Positions 22,547-31,502 of a stretch of DNA of 60,324 nt are shown in pieces. Origin of the DNA: an uncultured Pelagibacteraceae bacterium (GTDB lineage: Bacteria > Pseudomonadota > Alphaproteobacteria > Pelagibacterales > Pelagibacteraceae); contig CACHSP010000005.1 of NCBI GenBank assembly GCA_902582605.1, positions 1 through 60,324 on the forward strand, written 5' to 3'. How positions within the stretch are numbered: position 1 is the stretch's first letter; each line of letters begins with the position of its first letter. A program made the position numbers and the translations under genes. Under the pieces are notes generated by a model. That model had not been told where the DNA came from, ran no database searches, and saw only the letters and a list, made by a program, of their open reading frames with translations.

Positions 22547-23442
22547 TGAAAAATGTGCTCATCATCGGCTGTGGCTTGTTAGGATCTTCGTTAGTAAAAA
22601 GAATTGCAAAAAAAAAATTAGCAAAAAAAATTTTCATTTTTGAAAAATCTAAAAAAAATATATCAAAGATCAAAAGACTAAAGTTGCCAGGAATTCTTGT
22701 AAATAAACTACAAGAGGTAGTTGCAAAATCAAATCTAATTATTTTTTGTACGCCAATGAGTGAATACAAAAAGATGATATTAAGATTAAACAATAATTTT
22801 AATTCAAAACAAATTATTACTGATGTTGGTTCGTCAAAAATAGAATCTTCAGAAATAATCAAAAGAAATTTAAAAAAGAAAATATCCTGGATTCAAAGTC
22901 ATCCTATAGCTGGATCAGAAGTAAGTGGGCCTGAGCATGGTAAGGAAAATCTGTTTGAAAATAAGTGGTGTGTATTGATTAAAAATAAGAAAATAAATAT
23001 GAAACATTTAAAATTTTTAAATTCTTTTTGGAAAAAAATGGGTTCAAAAACTGTAATCATGAATGCGGAAAGACACGATAAAATATTTTCAATTACAAGC
23101 CATTTACCACATTTAATAGCTTACAATTTGGTTAAATCAGCTCAAGATTTTGAGAAAAAGCAAAAATATGACTTAATTAAATATAGTGCAGGTGGTTTAA
23201 GAGATTTTTCAAGAATCGCTGCATCAAATGAAATTATGTGGAGAGACATTTTTTTTGATAATAGAAAAAATGTTTCAAGAGCAATTGATATATTTATCAA
23301 AAATTTAAGATCTTTTAAGACAGACATTAATTCAAAAAATAATAAATCAATTCTTAAAAAATTAATTCAAACAAAAAAAGTTAGGTCTAAAATAATCAAA
23401 TTAAAACAGGATGTAAATAAACCTGACTTTGGTAGAGATTAA
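22546..23442 (+). CDS. tyrA: Prephenate/arogenate dehydrogenase
   Basis: This enzyme makes tyrosine precursors by NAD(P)-dependent oxidative decarboxylation of prephenate or arogenate. The N-terminal Rossmann motif GCGLLGSS is followed by CTPMSEYKK, TDVGSSK and the signature HPIAGSEVSGPEHG; the helical C-domain has SHLPHLIAY and SAGGLRDFSRIA. The 298-residue length matches alphaproteobacterial TyrC-type monofunctional enzymes with no chorismate mutase or ACT domain. Its start codon overlaps the hisC stop. Its end overlaps the convergent NlpC/P60 gene by 4 bp. Confidence 0.93.
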   Translation: MKNVLIIGCGLLGSSLVKRIAKKKLAKKIFIFEKSKKNISKIKRLKLPGILVNKLQEVVAKSNLIIFCTPMSEYKKMILRLNNNFNSKQIITDVGSSKIESSEIIKRNLKKKISWIQSHPIAGSEVSGPEHGKENLFENKWCVLIKNKKINMKHLKFLNSFWKKMGSKTVIMNAERHDKIFSITSHLPHLIAYNLVKSAQDFEKKQKYDLIKYSAGGLRDFSRIAASNEIMWRDIFFDNRKNVSRAIDIFIKNLRSFKTDINSKNNKSILKKLIQTKKVRSKIIKLKQDVNKPDFGRD

Positions 23443-24194
23443 TAATTGCCAATATTACTTACTTTTTTAACTTTTAGATTTGCAGTTTTATCAATTAATT
23501 CAATTGTTTGTTTAGTTGGCATGACTACCACCTTCTTTTTTGGTCCATAAGCATGAATAAATTTAGACTTACTTAAACATATACCGACATGTCCTTTCCA
23601 AAATATTATATCTCCTTTACTTAAATTTTTACTTTTTTTTCTTTTACAAAATTTTATCTGATCTTTTGTATCTCTTGGAAAAAATATTCTGTTATAATAA
23701 AAGTAAATTTGGATCAAAGCAGAGCAATCAATACCATCAGATGTTTTTCCACCCCATAGATATTTACTACTTTTAAATAATTTCATTATTTTCAAAAAAT
23801 CTTTTTCAAGATGATCAATTTTGACAATATCACTTTTTTTTATCCATCTGTCCTTTTTAAACTCAATTAGTCTTTTATTTTTATTTAAAACCGATATGCC
23901 AGATGCAAAGAAAAGATAATTTTTTGTTGGTAAAAACTTATTTTTCTTTTTAATAAATATTCTAGATTTTGTTTTTTTTATCTTAAAAGTCGGCTTAAAA
24001 TTTTTATAAAAATAATTTTTTTTAATATAACCAATATAATTGTCAAAATTAGTTTTAATTTTAACCCAGTTTTTTTGATTTTTTAATACCTTAAATTTTT
24101 CACCATACAAGATTTGTGATAAAGTTTCAGAGTTATTAGAAGGTTTTGCATTTATATTTCCAAGTGAAAAATTATAAAAAAAATTATTTTTCAT
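23439..24194 (-). CDS. NlpC/P60 cysteine peptidase with N-terminal SH3-like domain
   Basis: This C40-family peptidase probably cuts gamma-D-Glu-meso-diaminopimelate bonds of peptidoglycan peptides. Residues 1 to about 65 form a bacterial SH3-like domain (SQILYGEKFKVL, WVKIKT, GYIKKNYF). The C-terminal NlpC/P60 domain has Cys157 in DGIDCSALIQ, His202 in FWKGHVGI and a third polar residue, His214, in FIHAYG. The N-terminus MKNNFFYNFS has no signal peptide, so a cytoplasmic location is likely. Its start overlaps the end of the ampG-like gene by 11 bp, which suggests that it processes peptides imported by AmpG. Confidence 0.85.
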   Translation of the reverse strand: MKNNFFYNFSLGNINAKPSNNSETLSQILYGEKFKVLKNQKNWVKIKTNFDNYIGYIKKNYFYKNFKPTFKIKKTKSRIFIKKKNKFLPTKNYLFFASGISVLNKNKRLIEFKKDRWIKKSDIVKIDHLEKDFLKIMKLFKSSKYLWGGKTSDGIDCSALIQIYFYYNRIFFPRDTKDQIKFCKRKKSKNLSKGDIIFWKGHVGICLSKSKFIHAYGPKKKVVVMPTKQTIELIDKTANLKVKKVSNIGNY

Positions 24195-25560
24195 TAATCT
24201 TTAATTTATTTCTTATTATCCATAATATAATTAAAGATGGTATTACCATTATAGCAGTTAAGATAAAAAATACCCCCCAGTCCCCATTAAGCCAATCAAC
24301 TAGAGCACCCGATGATGATGCTAATGTGGTTCTTCCAGCAGTACCTATTGAGGCTAATAGAGCATATTGAGTTGCTGTGTAAGTTCTATCAACTAGCAAT
24401 GATATGAATGCAACAAATGCAACAGTGGCAAAAGCTGCTGCAATGTCGTCAAAGATTACAGCAATTGCAAATAGTATCTCAGATTTACCACTCCACGCTA
24501 AAAGACTGAACAATAGATTTGTGCTCGCCATTAAAATTCCTGCTAAAAACATTGCTTTTAAAACACCAGATCTTATTACAAATAGCCCACCTAGCAGAGT
24601 GAAGATGACAGTTGTTATCCATCCTAAAGTTTTTGAGTAAATAGCAATATCTGATTTACTAAAACCAATTTCTTTATAAAAGATAATAGACATACGCCCT
24701 AAAAAAGCCTCTCCAACTTTGAATAAAAAAACAAACCCTAGGATCCCCAAAGCTATTTGAAAGCCATTTTTTTTAAAAAAACTTATTATAGGTCCACTGA
24801 TTGTTCCACTGATCCAAGTTATAGTTTTAGTAAGAAAATTTGAATTTTTGAATTTACCAGCAATTAATTGATCATTTTCTTTCTGATTAATTTGTCTTTC
24901 AGTCGAGTCAGTTTCATTGACAAACATTAATCCAATATTCATTAGAATTATTAAAATTCCTAAGATTAAAAAAGTTAGTTGCCAATAATTTTGAAAACCT
25001 AAATTTTCTAAAAAATCTGCGGAAAACAATGACAAAACTCCGCCTAATTTATATCCGCTCCACCACCCAACGACAGCCATTGCTGCGCCCGCAGCCATTG
25101 ATTTACCCTCGTTTTCGCTAATTTGCTCAATCCTTAAAGCATCCACAGTAATATCTTGTGTTGCTGAAGCAATTGCAATGAGTAAACCTACTGATATTAC
25201 AAGGGCTAAATTTTCTGAAGGATCAATTACACTCCACAAAAATAAGGAGATTAAGATTAATATCTGCATTAGGACAATCCATCCTCTTCGATGTCCAATT
25301 TTTTTTGTTAGGTATGGTATTTGAATACGATCGATTAAAGGAGCCCATAAATAATTAAATGCATAAACTGCAAATATAAGACCAGCCCAACCAACTGTAG
25401 ATCTGCTTAATCCATCTTCCTTTAACCATAAACTTAAACTACTACCTATTAATACCCAAGGAAAACCAGAGATAGCACCAAGCAATAATATTTTTAACAT
25501 TCTTTTATCGAAATAAACTGAAAATGTTTCTGAAAGGGATTGTTTTTTAATTTCTATCAT
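24184..25560 (-). CDS. ampG: AmpG-type muropeptide permease (MFS)
   Basis: AmpG imports GlcNAc-anhydroMurNAc peptides from the periplasm for cell-wall recycling. The 458-residue protein has about 12 hydrophobic segments. It carries the family hallmarks GFPWVLIGSSLSLWLKEDG near the N-terminus, YLWAPLIDR after TM2, HRRGW, and ASATQDITVDALRIEQI in the middle. The C-terminal half includes YALLASIGTAGRTTLASSSGALVDW. It lies in an apparent operon with the NlpC/P60 gene (overlap) and follows trkH by 3 bp. Other MFS transport is possible, but the motifs and neighbour favour AmpG. Confidence 0.88.
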   Translation of the reverse strand: MIEIKKQSLSETFSVYFDKRMLKILLLGAISGFPWVLIGSSLSLWLKEDGLSRSTVGWAGLIFAVYAFNYLWAPLIDRIQIPYLTKKIGHRRGWIVLMQILILISLFLWSVIDPSENLALVISVGLLIAIASATQDITVDALRIEQISENEGKSMAAGAAMAVVGWWSGYKLGGVLSLFSADFLENLGFQNYWQLTFLILGILIILMNIGLMFVNETDSTERQINQKENDQLIAGKFKNSNFLTKTITWISGTISGPIISFFKKNGFQIALGILGFVFLFKVGEAFLGRMSIIFYKEIGFSKSDIAIYSKTLGWITTVIFTLLGGLFVIRSGVLKAMFLAGILMASTNLLFSLLAWSGKSEILFAIAVIFDDIAAAFATVAFVAFISLLVDRTYTATQYALLASIGTAGRTTLASSSGALVDWLNGDWGVFFILTAIMVIPSLIILWIIRNKLKINEK

Positions 25561-25563
25561 TTT

Positions 25564-27003
25564 TTAATTCCTCCAGAATGAAGGTAAAAATAACACTAAT
25601 ATAGCAAATAACTCCAGTCTGCCTAAGATCATGCCGATTGTTAAAATCCATTTGGAAAAATCTGGTAATGAGGAGAAATTACCATTAGGTCCAATTATTG
25701 ATCCTAAACCTGGACCAACATTTGAAATAGAGGTCGCAGCACCTGAAATTGCGGTTATAAAATCAAGTCCATTTAAAGATAATAACGCGGACAATAAAAA
25801 AAATATTATTAAGTACATGTAAATAAAAGAAATGATCGATGCTATGAATTTATCATCAATTGGATTTTTATCGTATTTCAACACAAAAACACCTTTAGGG
25901 TAAATAATTTTTTTTAGTTGATTAATTACAAATGAATAAAGAATTTGAAAACGAAATATTTTTATGCCACATGTTGTTGAACCAGCACAGCCACCTATGA
26001 ACATCAAAGCTAAAAATAATACTAGAGGAAAGCTACCCCAATTGTCAAATTGAGCATTGACATAACCAGTTCCGGTTAGAATAGAAATAACGTTAAAGAA
26101 AATTGATCTTAAATCAAATGAACTTGAATTGTTTAAAGTAAGATAAATCGATAAAATAAAAATCGATATAAATATTATCTTAATAAAAGTTTTGATTTGA
26201 GAATCTGATGTAAAAATAGACCTATTGCCATTCAAAAATTTAATGTACACAATAAATGGAACACTTCCTAAAATAATAAATATCATAGCCGTAGTTTCTA
26301 TCGCTAAGCTATTAAAAAAACCAATGGATTGATTATAATTAGAGAATCCACCAGTTGCTATAGTTGTCATCGAATGTGTAATACTATCAAAAATATTCAT
26401 TCCAAAAATATTGTAAGTGATTGCACATAGCGCTGTTAATCCAGAGTAAATATAAATCAATCTTAGAGCAACCTCTTTAGACTTTGGAAGAATTTTTTCA
26501 GATGAATCATTGTTTGAAATTTTGAATAATTGCATTCCCCCAACATTCATTATGGGCATTAATGTAATCGCCATCACTATGACACCAATACCTCCCAACC
26601 ATTGAAGTATTGCTCTCCAAAATAATATCCCTTTAGGCATATTCTCTAAATTTGATATGATTGTTGAACCAGTTGTTGTAATACCTGACATACTTTCAAA
26701 AAAGGCATTTGTGACTGAAAATTCCAAATTAGAGAATATAAAGGGTAATGAACCAAATATAGCAATACTTAACCATGCTAATGCAGTTAGAAGGAATGCT
26801 TGTTGTAAATTAAGTTTTTTTTCATGATCTAAATTGGAGAGAAAAAATAAGGTTCCAAAAATAATTGTAACAATTGCTGCACCAAAAAAAGAAGAGTCTA
26901 TTTGACCATAAATAAATTGTACAATTATTGGAACAAGCATAAAAATACCGAGAATTATTTGAAGAATTCCAAGAGTGAAAAAAACTGTTTTATAATTAGA
27001 CAT
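25564..27003 (-). CDS. trkH: TrkH-type potassium uptake membrane subunit
   Basis: TrkH forms the K+ channel-like pore of the Trk system. The 479-residue protein has four repeated MPM units; the selectivity-filter regions are visible as SGITTTGST, TIATGGFSNYN, LTGTGYVN and ISNVGPGLG. Additional hallmarks are WLGGIGVIVMA and FIGGCAGSTTCGIK. The cytoplasmic gating partner TrkA is not encoded nearby. The gene diverges from lysK across an 87-bp gap in which I see no promoter better than weak AT-rich hexamers. Confidence 0.95.
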   Translation of the reverse strand: MSNYKTVFFTLGILQIILGIFMLVPIIVQFIYGQIDSSFFGAAIVTIIFGTLFFLSNLDHEKKLNLQQAFLLTALAWLSIAIFGSLPFIFSNLEFSVTNAFFESMSGITTTGSTIISNLENMPKGILFWRAILQWLGGIGVIVMAITLMPIMNVGGMQLFKISNNDSSEKILPKSKEVALRLIYIYSGLTALCAITYNIFGMNIFDSITHSMTTIATGGFSNYNQSIGFFNSLAIETTAMIFIILGSVPFIVYIKFLNGNRSIFTSDSQIKTFIKIIFISIFILSIYLTLNNSSSFDLRSIFFNVISILTGTGYVNAQFDNWGSFPLVLFLALMFIGGCAGSTTCGIKIFRFQILYSFVINQLKKIIYPKGVFVLKYDKNPIDDKFIASIISFIYMYLIIFFLLSALLSLNGLDFITAISGAATSISNVGPGLGSIIGPNGNFSSLPDFSKWILTIGMILGRLELFAILVLFLPSFWRN

Positions 27004-27090
27004 TTTGAAAGAACATTATTTTATGGTAAATAAATTTCAACTCTATAAGAATTAAGTAGTTCGCTAATTAAAGATTTTGTTGAATTATTC

Positions 27091-28653
27091 ATGATAAAAA
27101 AAGAAAACTTAGAAAAAACAAGCTCTTGGCCAATCGTTGAAGCAAAAAAAATGCTTAGAGAAAGAAAATCTTTTTTAGAAAAAAAAGGTAAAATTACACT
27201 ACAGACTGGATATGGCCCAAGTGGACTTCCTCACATAGGGACATTTGGAGAAGTTGCTAGAACTTCTATGATGGTTAATGCGTTAAAACAATTAACTGAT
27301 CTTCCAGCAGAAATTATCACTTTTTCTGATGACATGGATGGTCTTAGAAAAGTACCAGACAATGTACCCAACAAAGAATTGTTAGAAAAAAACCTTCATA
27401 AACCTTTGACAGACGTACCAGATCCCTTTGAAAAATATAATAGTTTTGGTGAACATAATAATGAGAAATTAAAAAAGTTTTTAAATAATTTTAATTTTAA
27501 ATATAATTTCAAAAGCTCTACTCAATTGTATAAATCAGGTTTTTTTAATCCAACACTTCAAATTATTTTAGATAATTATGATGGAATAATGAATATCATT
27601 ATGCCTACTTTAGGAAAAGAACGTCAAAAAACTTATTGTCCATTTCTTCCTATTTGTCCAGAAACAGGACATGTTTTGGAAATTCCAGTTAAAGAAATTG
27701 ATAATTCTAAGTCTAAAATTGTGTTTGATAATAAAGGTCAAGATTTAGAATCAAGCATATTAGATGGTCATTGTAAACTTCAGTGGAAAGTAGATTGGGC
27801 CATGAGATGGTATGCGTTAGATGTTGACTTTGAAATGTACGGAAAAGATCTGATAGAAAGTGCAATATTATCCACTAAAATTATCAAACTAATTGGAAAA
27901 AAAAACCCATCTGGTTTTGCTTACGAACTCTTTTTAGATGAGAAAGGGGAAAAGATTTCTAAATCAAAAGGGAATGGAATAACAATCGAGCAATGGTTGG
28001 AGTACGCCTCACCAGAAAGTTTATCATTATATATGTATCAAAATCCGAAGAGAGCTAAAAAACTTTATAATGAGATAGTTCCAAAAGCGGTCGATGAATA
28101 TTTGGAATTTATTGAAAAGGCTAAAACCCAAGATGAGCTTCAGTTACTGATGAATCCAGTATGGCATGTTCATAATGGTAGTGTTCCAAAAGAAAAAATG
28201 ATTATGTCATTTTCTATGTTATTAAATCTTGTAGAAACAAGTAATGCCGAAAACAAAGAATTATTATGGAAGTTCGTAAAAAAATATAAGGAAAATATTT
28301 CTGAAAAAGATCACCCCATTTTTGATAATCTAGTTGGTTATGCTATTAAATATTTTAATGATGTAATAAAAGCCAAAAAAAAATATAAAACACCTGATCA
28401 AATAGAAAAAAAAGCACTAGAGGCTTTAATATCAACCTTAGATAAATGTAATGACAAGATGTCTCCTGAGGAAATTCAAACTTTAATTTATTCAACAGGA
28501 AAAGAAAATGGGTATTCAGAAAATTTGAGAGACTGGTTTAAATTAATTTATGAAGTTGTATTTGGAGTCGAAAATGGCCCTCGAATGGGTTTTTTTATAA
28601 GTTTTTTTGGTGTTAAAGAAACTAAAGATCTTATAATAAATAAAATTAAATAA
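27091..28653 (+). CDS. lysK: Class I lysyl-tRNA synthetase
   Basis: LysK charges tRNA-Lys. This is the class I form found in archaea and in many Alphaproteobacteria in place of the usual class II LysS. The HIGH-type motif is PHIG (47-50) in GYGPSGLPHIGTFGEV, and the KMSKS-type loop is KISKS (288-292). The alpha-helix cage anticodon-binding domain fills the C-terminal third. The 520-residue length is typical. The stop codon overlaps the start of pyrD. Confidence 0.95.
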   Translation: MIKKENLEKTSSWPIVEAKKMLRERKSFLEKKGKITLQTGYGPSGLPHIGTFGEVARTSMMVNALKQLTDLPAEIITFSDDMDGLRKVPDNVPNKELLEKNLHKPLTDVPDPFEKYNSFGEHNNEKLKKFLNNFNFKYNFKSSTQLYKSGFFNPTLQIILDNYDGIMNIIMPTLGKERQKTYCPFLPICPETGHVLEIPVKEIDNSKSKIVFDNKGQDLESSILDGHCKLQWKVDWAMRWYALDVDFEMYGKDLIESAILSTKIIKLIGKKNPSGFAYELFLDEKGEKISKSKGNGITIEQWLEYASPESLSLYMYQNPKRAKKLYNEIVPKAVDEYLEFIEKAKTQDELQLLMNPVWHVHNGSVPKEKMIMSFSMLLNLVETSNAENKELLWKFVKKYKENISEKDHPIFDNLVGYAIKYFNDVIKAKKKYKTPDQIEKKALEALISTLDKCNDKMSPEEIQTLIYSTGKENGYSENLRDWFKLIYEVVFGVENGPRMGFFISFFGVKETKDLIINKIK

Positions 28654-29705
28654 TGTTTTCAAATTTAAGATCTTTAATTTTTAAACTTGATCCAGAGACA
28701 GCCCATGGTTTGGCAATTAAGTCATTAAAATTTAATTTTGTGCCAAATGTTTTGGATAAAAATAAAAATAGCCATTTATTCAAGACTAAATTATTTGAAA
28801 AAGAAATAGAAAATCCAATTGGAATGGCAGCAGGATTTGACAAAAATGCTGAGGTTTATAATTCTTTATTTAAATTGGGATTTGGTTTTGTGGAGGTGGG
28901 CACAGTTACACCTCTCAAACAATATGGTAACCCCAAGCCAAGAGTTTTTAGATTAGTTGAAGATGAGGCATTAATTAATAGATTGGGCTTTAATAACTTA
29001 GGTGCAAAAAACATTGTTGGTAGGATCTCAAGTAATAAACAAATTGGTTTACTTGGAATTAATATAGGTCCTAACAAAGATACAAATGATAGATTGAAGG
29101 ATTATGTTGAATGTTTAAAAACCTTCCATGAATTTGCAGACTATATTACGATTAATATTTCATCTCCCAACACTGAAGAGCTGAGAAATTTCCATGATCA
29201 GGAAAAATTGAATAGTTTATTAAATATAATCAATAGTGAAAAAACAAAACTAAATTCAAAAATTCCAATTGTAGTAAAAGTCTCACCAGATATTAAAGAT
29301 AAGGAAATACCCAAAATTTCTGATGTTCTTTTAAGCAATAATATTAAAGCAGTCATTTTATCAAACACCTCTGACTCTACTCGAGATAAATTAAGTGACA
29401 TTCAAAAGCATCAAAAAGGAGGTTTATCAGGTAAACCAATAGAGGAAAAATCTACGATACTGATTAATAAATTTTATAAAACTCTTGGTAATAAAATTAA
29501 AATTATTGGAGTTGGTGGAGTGGACTCTGGAATAAGTGCATACAATAAGTTTTTAGCTGGCGCGAGTTATGTTCAACTTTATACAGGTATGGTATACAGA
29601 GGACCAAATATCGTAAACCTTATTAAAAAAGAGCTTAAGGAATTATTGATAAGAGATGGAGTTAAACATTATAGTGAAATCATAGGGAAAAAAACAACTT
29701 CTTAA
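28653..29705 (+). CDS. pyrD: Dihydroorotate dehydrogenase (quinone), class 2
   Basis: PyrD oxidises dihydroorotate to orotate with quinone as acceptor, in pyrimidine synthesis at the inner membrane. The N-terminal helix pair ([22 protein letters not shown]) is the class 2 quinone tunnel region. Other motifs are [46 protein letters not shown] with the catalytic Ser, and the FMN phosphate site [10 protein letters not shown]. At 350 residues it is full length. It is coupled to lysK by a one-base overlap. Confidence 0.96.
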   Translation: MFSNLRSLIFKLDPETAHGLAIKSLKFNFVPNVLDKNKNSHLFKTKLFEKEIENPIGMAAGFDKNAEVYNSLFKLGFGFVEVGTVTPLKQYGNPKPRVFRLVEDEALINRLGFNNLGAKNIVGRISSNKQIGLLGINIGPNKDTNDRLKDYVECLKTFHEFADYITINISSPNTEELRNFHDQEKLNSLLNIINSEKTKLNSKIPIVVKVSPDIKDKEIPKISDVLLSNNIKAVILSNTSDSTRDKLSDIQKHQKGGLSGKPIEEKSTILINKFYKTLGNKIKIIGVGGVDSGISAYNKFLAGASYVQLYTGMVYRGPNIVNLIKKELKELLIRDGVKHYSEIIGKKTTS

Positions 29706-29757
29706 ATTTTATAAACTTGACGCAATCATCAACTCACTTTATATAGTCGAAAATATT

Positions 29758-30072
29758 ATGTCAAAAAAATGTGAACTTACAGGAAAAATTCCCCTTAAAG
29801 GTCATAATGTTAGTCATGCTAATAACAAGACAAAGAGAAGATTTTTACCTAATTTAAAAAAAGTAAAATTTACCAGTGAACTTTTAAAGAGAAGCATGAA
29901 ACTTACTGTAAGTAATGCTGGTGTAAGATCTGTAGATAAAAAAGGAAGTTTTGACGAGTTTTTAAAGACTGTAAAAAATAAAAATTTATCTCCAAGATTA
30001 AAGAAGATGAAAAAAAGTTTATTAATAAAGTCTCCATTTCAAAAAAAATCAGTTCAATCTAAGACAGCTTAA
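29758..30072 (+). CDS. rpmB: 50S ribosomal protein L28
   Basis: L28 is a large-subunit ribosomal protein. [33 protein letters not shown] is the canonical N-terminal region (residues 1-33), followed by [21 protein letters not shown]. At 104 residues it has the C-terminal extension seen in Alphaproteobacteria (about 97-100). It is preceded by a 52-bp gap after pyrD and its stop overlaps the yhhQ start. Confidence 0.97.
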   Translation: MSKKCELTGKIPLKGHNVSHANNKTKRRFLPNLKKVKFTSELLKRSMKLTVSNAGVRSVDKKGSFDEFLKTVKNKNLSPRLKKMKKSLLIKSPFQKKSVQSKTA

Positions 30073-30620
30073 TGAATAAAATTTTTTTTATACTCTCATT
30101 TTTAATGGGAGCAGTTGTTTTGGCATCTAATTATTTAGTTCAGTTCCCTATAAAACATTATGGTTTAGAAGAAATATTAACTTATGGAGCTTTTAGCTAT
30201 CCAATTGCTTTCTTGATCACAGATTTAGCCAACAGATCTTTTGGCAAGATAGTTGCTAGAAAAATTGTCTATATTGGTTTTGCTATAGGTATTAGCTTTA
30301 CACTTTTATTCTCAACAAACTTCACAGACTTGATATCTATAAGAATTGCAATTGGATCGGGTACGGCTTTTTTAGTTGCTCAACTCTTAGATGTTCAAAT
30401 TTTTGATAAATTGAGAAAAAAAGAATGGTTTGTTGCACCTTTAACGTCATCTTTGATAGGTTCAACAATTGATACTTTTATATTTTTTTCAATCTCTTTT
30501 TATGGAACAGGCATTCCTTGGATCACGTTGTCTTTAGGAGATTTAAGTGTAAAAATTTTTGTTGCTTTAATGATGTTAATCCCTTTCAGACTACTGCTAA
30601 AAACACTTAAACCGGTTTAG
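30072..30620 (+). CDS. yhhQ: Queuosine precursor transporter family membrane protein (VUT family)
   Basis: YhhQ/VUT-family proteins import preQ0 or preQ1, precursors of the queuosine tRNA modification. The 182-residue protein has about five or six hydrophobic segments. It carries the family features YPIAFLITDLANRSFGKIVARK, the RIAIGSGTAFLVAQLLDVQIFDKLR segment and FVAPLTSSLIGSTIDTFIFF. Its start overlaps the rpmB stop. The substrate assignment follows the family and is not independently supported here. Confidence 0.85.
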   Translation: MNKIFFILSFLMGAVVLASNYLVQFPIKHYGLEEILTYGAFSYPIAFLITDLANRSFGKIVARKIVYIGFAIGISFTLLFSTNFTDLISIRIAIGSGTAFLVAQLLDVQIFDKLRKKEWFVAPLTSSLIGSTIDTFIFFSISFYGTGIPWITLSLGDLSVKIFVALMMLIPFRLLLKTLKPV

Positions 30621-30622
30621 AT

Positions 30623-31498
30623 TTAATATAAATATTTATAAGATAATATTTTATAAGCCAGTTTTGCTACTAGAAAATTGTAGGAATTAAATCCTTTGAT
30701 CGGTGCGAGCTCATTTATATCTGCGCCAACGATGTTTGAGTTTTTGGCTGCAATCTTAATTATATCTAAAACTTCATCCCATAGTAAACCACCAGGTTCA
30801 GGTGTTCCAGTTGCAGGCATAATACTCGAATCTAAACCATCTACATCGAAAGTTAGATAAACAGTCTTATTTTTAATTAGTTTTTTAAATTTTTTTAAAT
30901 CCCATTTTGCCTTATCTTTTGCCCAAAAAATACTAATTCTAGATTTATTTTTTTTTAAAAAAGGTATCTCCTCTTTAGAAATATTTCTAATTCCAAATGA
31001 GATTATTGAAACGTTTTTATAATCTAAACATCTTCTAATAGCAGATGCATGTGAAAATTTTTCACCATTATAACTTTCTCTTAAATCTGCATGAGCATCG
31101 AAATGTAAGAGGCAGATATTTTTATGTTTTTTAACAAACGGAACAATACATCCTGGTGTGATTGAATGTTCACCACCAAAAGTCATTGGAAAAAGTTTAT
31201 TATTAAGAATTTCTTTATTTATGCTAGCTATCTTTTTTAAAGCTTTTTTAATATTTTTATCAATCTTAAAAGGCTTTAAAGTTTTAATTCCTATTTTTTT
31301 GTAAGGTTCACAATTTAATTCCTCATCATATAATTCAACTTGATGTGAAGCTTTAATTATCTCTTTTGGGCCATTTTTAGTCCCACCACCATAACTCACA
31401 GTTTTTTCCAGACCAAAAGGAACAATTACAACTTTTTCTTTAAAATTGAATTTATTATCTATTCCAAGAAACCCTTTTTTATTTGAAAGATATTGCAA
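30623..31498 (-). CDS. speB: Agmatinase / arginase family ureohydrolase
   Basis: This Mn-dependent ureohydrolase probably hydrolyses agmatine or a guanidino-polyamine. Metal ligands are visible in FGGEHSIT, HFDAHADLRE and LTFDVDGLDSS, and ATGTPEPGG is the family substrate loop. I chose a TTG start at 31498, 5 bp after the end of the DHS-like gene, because the family homology (FLGID, VVIVPFG, TVSYGGGTKNGP) begins just after it. The frame stays open upstream to an ATG at 31567 and a TTG at 31576, but those would overlap speY by 65-74 bp. It is the third gene of the polyamine cluster. Confidence 0.83.
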   Translation of the reverse strand: MQYLSNKKGFLGIDNKFNFKEKVVIVPFGLEKTVSYGGGTKNGPKEIIKASHQVELYDEELNCEPYKKIGIKTLKPFKIDKNIKKALKKIASINKEILNNKLFPMTFGGEHSITPGCIVPFVKKHKNICLLHFDAHADLRESYNGEKFSHASAIRRCLDYKNVSIISFGIRNISKEEIPFLKKNKSRISIFWAKDKAKWDLKKFKKLIKNKTVYLTFDVDGLDSSIMPATGTPEPGGLLWDEVLDIIKIAAKNSNIVGADINELAPIKGFNSYNFLVAKLAYKILSYKYLY

Positions 31499-31502
31499 TG
31501 TT

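Noticed and set aside
27091..28653. Class I lysyl-tRNA synthetase as a sign of recent transfer from archaea
   Set aside because: LysK is widespread in Alphaproteobacteria and this copy has the same AT-rich composition and tight gene coupling as its neighbours.
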